From assembly GCF_964204645.1 (NCBI RefSeq), contig NC_134036.1, positions 3,582,001-3,646,000 on the forward strand: a stretch of 64,000 bases of DNA. The letters are read 5' to 3'. Position 1 is the first letter of the stretch. Each line of letters starts with the position of its first letter. This document shows, in pieces, positions 57,230 through 64,000 of the stretch. The notes under the pieces were generated by a model. It saw nothing but the letters and a program-made list of their open reading frames with translations. It was not told where the DNA came from and made no database searches. The translations under genes were made by a program, and so were the position numbers. This DNA comes from Tubulanus polymorphus. Its lineage: Eukaryota > Nemertea > Palaeonemertea > Tubulaniformes > Tubulanidae.

Positions 57230-58339
57230 ATGGAAAATGTAACGGTTGGTGCTGGATACTCCAACCAGTCGGGGGTGACAACCACCACTGAGAAGGCAGG
57301 GTTTAAACCTCATCCGCGGTGTAAATACATCCATCACGCCGATTACAAACCGTTTCACGTGAATCTGTTTCTGCAGATCACGCTTTATGATATATTCAGC
57401 TTTGCCATCTTCGGCTTCGGCGCAAATCTACTGTCTTTTATTATTCTCAGCAAAGAACGCTCAAACAACACCAGTATATTCTATTTGAGATGTTTGGCCG
57501 TTGCGGACATGTTTATTTGTTTGTCTTATGTCGTATTTGACTTTCAGTATCGACTCTACAGTCACACACTGTTACTAGACATGACTGCTGAAATAAACCA
57601 CGCTATGAAGCGCATGTATTCATACACTCAAGACATTCGCATTGTGTTTTCAGGTATCAGTGACCTGATAACATTGTTAATAGCTATAGACAGATATATC
57701 GTTGTTTGTTGGCCTCTGAAAGCTGTAAGAATCAATAGCAGGAAGAAAAGTTATGTGTTGGTCACTTTTTGTGTGATAATTTCCGTTTGCGATCAGACTA
57801 AGAATTTTTTCAAGTTTAAAGCTACTAATTATACCCGTAATCCGTGCACTGGACACGAGAGGTGGACTCGGAAGTTGACTCCATTTGCTAAAAACATCTA
57901 TTTGAGATACTACGAGGTTATTGTCCGCGCTCCTTTATTTATCATAATCCCAACAGTGATAGTAGTTCTGATAACTATCCGATTGATTTTCACGTTGAGA
58001 CGCGCAGGATCAGCGAGAAAAACCATGTCTACAAATAATCAAACTTCTAACAACAACAGCAGCAGTGACCGTAGTTTAACTCTGACGTTAGTTCTCATTT
58101 CGTGTTTCTATTTAGTGAAAAAATCATTTAATGCCCAAGCCTCTATCACGAACTTGATAGAAACTTTAAATGGTAAAATTGGTAAAGGTATTTCACACGT
58201 TTACTTAAACCCGGTTCAGGATATCATAAAGATGATTGTAGCGTCCAGCAATTTCGTCATTTATTGCGCTTCGAGGCGTCGCTTTAGGAATCAACTGAAA
58301 GCGATGTTTACGATTAAAAGATTCCACGTAAAACCATAG
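57230..58339 (+). CDS. Rhodopsin-class GPCR, tandem copy 5
   Basis: Single exon, 369 residues, nearly identical to copy 4. The N-terminus is shorter (MENVTVGAGYSNQSG), with sites NVT and NQS. TM1 FSFAIFGFGANLLSF, IDRY, second loop NYTRNPCTGHERWTRK, TM5 region YYEVIVRAPLFIIIP, third loop with the shortest Ser run (NNNSSSDRS), and a C-terminal half like copy 4, ending RFHVKP. The conserved Cys pair (N-terminal RCKY and NPCTG) is kept; no Cys at the top of TM3. The upstream block matches those of genes 1, 4 and 6. Probably functional; ligand unknown. Confidence 0.9.
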   Translation: MENVTVGAGYSNQSGVTTTTEKAGFKPHPRCKYIHHADYKPFHVNLFLQITLYDIFSFAIFGFGANLLSFIILSKERSNNTSIFYLRCLAVADMFICLSYVVFDFQYRLYSHTLLLDMTAEINHAMKRMYSYTQDIRIVFSGISDLITLLIAIDRYIVVCWPLKAVRINSRKKSYVLVTFCVIISVCDQTKNFFKFKATNYTRNPCTGHERWTRKLTPFAKNIYLRYYEVIVRAPLFIIIPTVIVVLITIRLIFTLRRAGSARKTMSTNNQTSNNNSSSDRSLTLTLVLISCFYLVKKSFNAQASITNLIETLNGKIGKGISHVYLNPVQDIIKMIVASSNFVIYCASRRRFRNQLKAMFTIKRFHVKP

Positions 58340-58364
58340 AAGTGTAAGCGAACACTTCTATGGT
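58333..58364 (+). other. Perfect hairpin across the stop codon of GPCR copy 5
   Basis: Same 12-bp stem and 8-base loop as at copy 4; the TAG stop (58337-58339) is in the left arm. Confidence 0.7.
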
Positions 58365-58824
58365 AAAACTCACTACAGCGGGACCCTGAGTTGTACAGCT
58401 GAAAGACCAATACACAAGACCTGAAAATCTGGCCCATGATTTCAGTCGCTTCGTTTGACTTCATTTGTATCTAAAATGACGATATTTGTTTACATTGATT
58501 CCATGGCTTAACATTTACCAAAAAAAAAAAACAGCAAATATAAATCTCGTCAAGCCACGATCTTTTATTTTTTCATCCAGTAGAACCCAAACTGTAACAA
58601 AATCATAAACTATTCTTAAACTAATTTTCAAAACTGTTCATATTCTTCTAGCTCCTGATGGCTGTGATCGACCGACCAGTATTCCGGTAAAAACCGCGGC
58701 TTCGTCGTGTCGATAAAATGTTGCCTTTCGACCGCGTTCGAATCGTATCAAACCTTCGTTCCTGGCGACGAATTCCATGAAATCCCCCGTTTGTCTCGTT
58801 CGACTCGAGCTTCAGGACTGCTTC

Positions 58825-58920
58825 GAGACAACCACCCGAGGCAGCAGGTTTAAAACCACGTTCGCGATGCAAATACACCAACCACGCTGATTACAAATCA
58901 TTCCAGGTACCTAATGATTA
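58825..58920 (+). pseudogene. Decayed GPCR relic 2
   Basis: Near-identical to relic 1 (GAGACAACCACCCGAGGCAG ... CGCGATGCAAATACACCAAC ... GCTGATTACAAATCATTCC) and at the same distance after its gene. It was therefore duplicated together with copy 4/5 and was already decayed before that event. Confidence 0.65.
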
Positions 58921-59417
58921 CTTAAATAAATTAAACAGAAAAAATAGAAGTAAAACCAGACAGAAAATTAGTAAATCGGTTTCATACAAGCAGTGTTAGC
59001 AATGTTGTAAGTTTTTTGGTAACTACTTTTTCCAGTACTCTTTATGTTATAACATAGATATATTATTCTTCACACGAGAAGCGTACATTTTACATTTTTC
59101 ACATATCGATTCGGATCTGGTTTCTAAAGTCTCTCACGTTAAAAAGTAGTATAATGGCCGGGTAGAATATCGCTTCACCGAAATTATAGGTTCTCGAAAT
59201 ATTCGCCAACTCAAGAACTGCAATATACGGGTTCCTGTCGATCAGCGTCAGTTTGACTGTGGTGCTGTTGGTGACGTATCACTGGCTGGTTTACTATAGT
59301 TACCGAGTATGTTCAGAATTCGTTAATATTTGAGACGTTTCTTGTTGTTGCAAGTTCTGCTTTGGAAGTTTAAACTGATCGTTCCTTGTTTAAGCTGTGG
59401 ATGCATAAACTGAATTG

Positions 59418-60239
59418 ATGGCTTCTGAAAATGTAACGGTTGGTGCTGGATACTCCAACCAGTCAGAAGTGACAACCAGCACTGAGAAGGCAGGGTTTAA
59501 ACCGCATTCGCGGTGTAAATACATCCATCACGCCGATTACAAACCGTTTCACGTGAATCTGTTTCTGCAGATCACGACTTATGTTATCTTCAGCTTTGCC
59601 ATCTTCGGCTTCGGAGCAAATCTACTGTCTTTTATAATTCTCAGCAAAGAACGTTCGAAAAACACCAGTATATTCTATTTGAGATATTTGGCCGTTGCGG
59701 ACATGTTTATTTGTTTGTGTTATATCGTATTTGACTTTCAGTACCGGCTCTACATGCACACACTGTTACTGGACATGACTGTTGAAATAAACCACGCTAT
59801 GAAGCGCATGTATTCGTACACCAAATACATGCGATCAATATCGTCTTCAATCAGTGATCTGATTACAGTGTTAATAGCTATAGACAGATATATCGCTGTT
59901 TGTTGGCCTTTGAAAGCTGTCAGAATTATAGGCATGAAAAAGAGTTATATCAACGTCACTATTGTCGTTATAATTAGTCTTTGCAACCAGTCTAGGAATT
60001 TTTTCAAGTATACTAACTATCGTTCCCGTAATCCGTGCACTGGACACGAGAGATGGAATCGGATATTTACTCCATTTGCTAAAAACATTTATTTGAAATA
60101 CTACGACGTATTTGTTCGCGCTCCTATATTCACTATAATCCCGACAGTGATAGTAGTTCTGATAACTATCCGATTGATTTTCACGTTGAGACGCGCAGGA
60201 GCAGCGAGAAAAACCATGTCTACAAATAATCAAACTTCT

Positions 60240-60275
<36 letters not shown>

Positions 60276-60551
60276 GACCGTAGTTTAACTTTGACGTTAA
60301 TTCTCATTTCATGTTTCTATTTATTGAAGAATGCATTGTCTGTTCGAGCCTCCATCGTAAATTTAATAAAAACTTTAGGCGGTACACTCGGTAAAGGTAA
60401 TGCACATGTTTACATGAACCCAGTTTTTGATACCTTAAGAATGATCGTAGCCTCTACTAATTTCGTCATCTATTGCGCTTCGAGGCGTCGCTTTCGAAAT
60501 CAACTGAAAGCGATGTTTTCGATTAAGAAATACCAAATTCAATTCAATTGA
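59418..60551 (+). CDS. Rhodopsin-class GPCR, tandem copy 6 (mosaic)
   Basis: Single exon, 377 residues. The first third (MASENVTVGAGYSNQSE, FSFAIFGFGANLLSF) and the upstream DNA match copies 4 and 5. The TM4 region (SYINVTIVVIISLCNQSR), TM6-TM7 (LLKNALSVRASIVNLI) and the downstream DNA match copies 1-3. It is thus a recombinant of the two types. Private changes: LRYLAVAD and LCYIVF in TM2, DMTVEINHAM, TKYMRSISSSISDLITVL in TM3, GTLGKGNAHVYMNP and FDTLRM before TM7, and a longer end QIQFN. The third-loop Ser run has about 11 residues. IDRY, NFVIYC, N-terminal Cys33 and the second-loop Cys are kept. Probably functional; ligand unknown. Confidence 0.9.
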
Positions 60552-62316
60552 ATTTCAATGATCAACTCTATTCCTGCACATTCGCCATTGTAAGGCCGAT
60601 TTCGAAGCGAAATTGAAAATAGGAGAATTGTTGATCGCAAAATCTACTCGATTTCTTTCAATATTACATGTACAACACTGTTTTTCTTCTATACAGTATC
60701 CGCAGTTATCTCTCCTAGCGATTGTGTGGAGGATTATGATCGTGACGTCATGGTCCTTGGTCGGCCAATATGTTCGAATGTTTACCGGTCACAATCGGGC
60801 GGACCGGATGGCTTAGTCGGTCGGCGACTAGCGTGTCACCGCTGTGGCCCAGGTTCGAGTCTCGGAGGAGGCGGGTCAGGATGTGGCAATTGATCTCCGG
60901 TAAGCGGGCGAGTCGAGAGTACTGTCCTCCCTGGAATGAGGTTGCTAATGCGTGAGTCCTACAGAATATCTGGCGTGGGGTAAATTATGTTTAATTCAGT
61001 CGTTTCTGGCTGAATTATTTATTTATCCCACAATGCCGGTCCAGGTTGCGGAGTAATTCCCCCAGGGACCTTCGACTTTTTTACAATATTAGTTTGTTAT
61101 TTCAAGTTTAGTGGTGAGGGTCTGAGAAATCTTTCTTTTATTCTTCGAAGAAATTGAAGAAAATCGCAACAGGAATTCCGCAGATCTTCCTGCTCATTTC
61201 TCAAGTGATGGAAAAACTTCAGTTTTTTTATTCTAAGCTTTGCCAGATTCCAGTCAGAGTAGATGTGCACGCGGCGATGTCTGGTGAACGTGTGTATAAA
61301 TTCAGCCTCAAAACGACTATCCAATAGAGAATGACTCACTGGAGACCTGCCATACGCTCTACTACACAATAGTGCCGCGTGACTGCACAAACCCTACAGC
61401 AAAATTCAAAATTCCTAAATCAACATTCTTAAATCGTAGGATTTAATTCGTATCATAATTCAGAAATTGACAAATCGACACTAAAGTTTGTTGGATAGTT
61501 TAGATATAATTTCAGTATGAAACTTTAAGCTAAAATCGTCGCATTCGATATTTTATCTTTTTCGATATGTATTTCTATGAATAGTCGGATTAAACTCGAC
61601 GACCTGTAATCTCCATAGAAAATGCGTGGCACGAATTGAATGGTTCTCGAGGATTAGCGTCACGGACTCGGGTCTGTCACAGGAATGCGCGGTCGAGCCT
61701 TCTGATTGATCCATTCCGGTCGCCTCGATGATGCACCGTCGCTGATTGGTCGACGTAGGTATTAGAAGCGCGGTTCGAGCCACCCGATGCCAGTCCGAGT
61801 ACTGCTATCCTGATGTGAAAGTCGAGCCATAAGAACTCTCCAACAAGGCGTGAAGAACATGTGGCTCCAAGCGAACAACTTTGCTGGTCCTGGTCCTGGT
61901 CCTGATGATAGCGGAGGAGTTCCGAGACACCTGACATAAACTGCTGATGCCTCTGCAGCTGGTACTGATGTAGTTCTCCAGACATGTATGAATTTGCTGA
62001 TGAGGATCAGTTATATCACAACGACACGCGTTTTGATCTGGTTTGTATTTTACTAGACTTTTTCAAAATTAAGCCTTGAACCAGTTTTAACCAACTTTGA
62101 CGTGACTTTGAAAAACTTATCCGAAATTCTACTGGAAATAGTACTAATTCTGATTTTATTGGAATCTTATTCTTCGTTTTGAATGTTCCAATTTGTCTGT
62201 TGCTTTATTCGGTTTGAAAATATCTCTACCTCGTCGGTCTTGATTGACATTCAGTTTATTCTAACTTCAGAGGCAGTTAGCGGATCAAACCAGAAGACTT
62301 GCAGCTTCGAAACACT
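60552..62316. other. Downstream flank of the GPCR cluster
   Basis: The first 100 bases resemble the 3' flank of GPCR gene 3. A tRNA-derived SINE-like unit lies at about 60795-61065. A minus-strand frame at 61677-61985 starts MSGELHQYQLQRHQQF and has three GGACCA-type repeats (DQDQDQ). It has no splice context or recognisable domain, so I do not call it a gene. Confidence 0.5.
60795..61065 (+). repeat. tRNA-derived SINE-like element
   Basis: A polymerase III A box (TGGCTTAGTCGG, 60809-60820) and B box (GGTTCGAGTCT, 60852-60862) stand at tRNA-like spacing. The acceptor stem does not close and the tail continues with non-tRNA sequence (GATCTCCGGTAAGCGGGCGA ... GGAATGAGGTTGC). This fits a SINE head and body rather than a tRNA gene. 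The 3' boundary is uncertain. Confidence 0.45.
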
Positions 62317-63252
62317 CGACTACCATCTTCAAACCTCGTGACCAGGCTCTACTCCGACTACCATCTTCAAACCTCGAGACGCAGACTCCATTTCGACTAC
62401 CATCTTCAAACCTCGAGACGTAGACTCTACTCCGACTACCATCTTCAAACCTCGAGACGCAGACTCTACTCCGACTACAGCGCCAAACCTCGAGACGCAG
62501 ACTCTACTCCGACTACCATCTTCCAAACCTCGAGACGCAGACTCTACTCCGACTACAGCGCCAAACCTCGAGACGCAGACTCTACTCCGACTACAGCGCC
62601 AAACCTCGAGACGCAGACTCTACTCCGACTACCATCTTCCAAACCTCGAGACGCAGACTCTACTCCGACTACAGCACCAAACCTCGAGACGCACACTCTA
62701 CTCTGACTACCTTCTTCAAACCTCGAGATTCTTCAAACCTCGAGACGCAGACTCTACTCCGACTACAGCGCCAAACCTCGAGACGCAGACTCTACTCCGA
62801 CTACCATCTTCCAAACCTCGAGACGCAGACTCTACTCCGACTACAGCACCAAACCTCGAGACGCACACTCTACTCTGACTACCTTCTTCAAACCTCGAGA
62901 TTCTTCAAACCTCGAGACGCAGACTCTACTCCGACTACAGCGCCAAACCTCGAGACGCAGACTCTACTCCGACTACCATCTTCCAAACCTCGAGACGCAG
63001 ACTCTACTCCGACTACAGCACCAAACCTCGAGACGCACACTCTACTCTGACTACCTTCTTCAAACCTCGAGATTCTTCAAACCTCGAGACGCAGACTCTA
63101 CTCCGACTACAGCGCCAAACCTCGAGACGCAGACTCTACTCCGACTACCATCTTCCAAACCTCGAGACGCAGACTCTACTCCGACTACAGCACCAAACCT
63201 CGAGACGCAGACTCTACTCTGACTACCTTCTTCAAACCTCGAGACGCAAACT
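62317..63252 (+). repeat. Satellite array, 38-40-bp monomers with a 172-bp higher-order period
   Basis: The monomer is AAACCTCGAGACGCAGACTC then TACTCCGACTAC plus either AGCGCC or CATCTTC(C). From 62563 the array is organised into higher-order units of 172 bases, each with five parts including a shortened monomer (AAACCTCGAGATTCTTC at 62718, 62890 and 63062). Every monomer carries a CTCGAG (XhoI) site, and the array ends near 63252. The open frame through its first part is only a consequence of the near-39-bp period. Confidence 0.9.
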
Positions 63253-64000
63253 TCAACTTCCTGTTCGTTTTGCCGCATGTTATAAAAGCAACGTAAATAA
63301 ATAAGCGTAAAATTAAATTGCTCGACTTTATTGAAATCATTTTGCCCGGAAAGGACTCTTCCGCTCACTCTCTTTTGTCTCGGGCCTTTTGCCCCGAAAA
63401 GGACTCTTCCGCTCTCAACTTCACACTCGTTCAAAGGAGAAAGGACAAAGTCAAAGGAAAGGGACAAACGCAAAGAAAATACAAATCAAGACTTTTATTG
63501 AGGAAGAAACATCCGAAATTCACAAATTCAATTAATGATTTGTTTCAGTTTGTTTGCAAAAGTTAAATTCAACATTTTATTGAATCGTCTAAAATTAATA
63601 AATAAAATTTTCGGGATTTGAACTACCAACCTTTCAGCTAGCAGCACAGCACCCTACCAACTACGCTATAGCGGCACACACCCAACCTGCAGGGGAACTC
63701 CTATTCATCCATTGCTTAAGCACATTTTGGTTAAAAAAAAATGGTGCCATCTACCGGGCGAGACAGGAACTAGTCCCATCTCAACCCGGTAGATGGCAGA
63801 ACTAAGAGAGGGGATTGGGGTTTTCGCCCAACATGGCGAACAGACGTTCCGTGCTTACTCATGCGTGACGACCAGCATCCTATCATATTTCTAGCATTCG
63901 CCGTGCCAACGCACCGTTCGTAGAAATTAACAGACACATTGATGCGTGGAAATTTACAGTCGTCGCATTCCGTCACATTGATGATAAACATCCTAAAAAT
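63253..64000. other. Right-hand flank
   Basis: Besides the tRNA-like segment there is a 13-bp inverted repeat, GCCATCTACCGGG (63746-63758) and CCCGGTAGATGGC (63785-63797), and a direct duplication of a GGACTCTTCCGCTC segment near 63352 and 63401. No gene is supported. Confidence 0.5.
63610..63676 (-). repeat. tRNA-derived, non-functional segment
   Basis: On the minus strand the sequence reads GTGCCGCTATAGCGTAGTTG ... AGTTCAAATCCCG, with a perfect A box (63657-63668) and B box (63614-63623). The anticodon stem and the 3' half of the acceptor stem do not pair, so it is a tRNA pseudogene or SINE head. Confidence 0.5.

Noticed and set aside
61677-61985. 102-codon minus-strand frame starting MSGELHQYQLQRHQQ
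   Set aside because: Low-complexity Gln-rich start, no donor or downstream exon seen, no domain; could be chance.
62299-62706. 135-codon frame made of repeated TSRRRLYSDY-like units
   Set aside because: It is the satellite read in one frame; monomers of 38 and 40 bp break any frame and there is no gene context.
62317-63252. CRISPR array
   Set aside because: Units are contiguous tandem copies with no unique spacers, and the genome is eukaryotic.
63610-63676. Functional tRNA gene on the minus strand
   Set aside because: A and B boxes are good, but the anticodon and acceptor stems do not pair; a tRNA-derived repeat fits better.

Overview
This is invertebrate animal nuclear DNA. Genes are split by GT-AG introns of roughly 0.2-2 kb, intergenic DNA is AT-rich, coding exons are GC-richer, and short hairpin-type repeats are frequent. 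A lophotrochozoan such as a mollusc is my best guess; this rests on general style, not on a diagnostic gene. All CDS starts given here are ATG codons, and multi-exon models were built by hand from splice signals, reading phase and protein motifs.

Layout. 1-85: the 3' end of an exon of an unidentified gene. 2936-4151: a two-exon gene for a 237-residue protein with a possible LRAT/NlpC-P60-like His...Cys core; its 3' UTR carries a 52-bp tandem repeat. 4.8-13 kb: mostly non-coding, with two possible minus-strand first exons (5096-5125, 6450-6644) and a possible promoter near 7.7 kb. 13639-14196: an intronless, very conserved ARL8 lysosomal GTPase. 14.2-17.7 kb: repeats. 17961-31312: a complete 22-exon kinesin-6 gene (KIF23/MKLP1) of 916 residues, whose introns carry several repeat families. 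33700-46066: a 36-exon gene for a SEA-domain protein followed by eleven 4-cysteine modules, most of them encoded by a 17-nt microexon plus an exon of about 80 nt. 47383-60551: six tandem intronless rhodopsin-class GPCR genes, with two decayed relics between them. 60.6-64 kb: tRNA-derived repeats and a 38-40-bp satellite with a 172-bp higher-order period.

How the genes relate. ARL8 (lysosome transport) and KIF23 (cytokinesis) are housekeeping genes, each with a plausible matching promoter signature: an M-box/CLEAR-like site for ARL8, and CCAAT boxes plus a CHR for KIF23. The microexon gene and the GPCR cluster are the lineage-specific part. The microexon gene appears to have grown by repeated duplication of a phase-1 exon pair. 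The GPCR cluster grew by tandem duplication of units of about 2.2 kb with later sequence exchange. These two loci are the best candidates for something not yet described.
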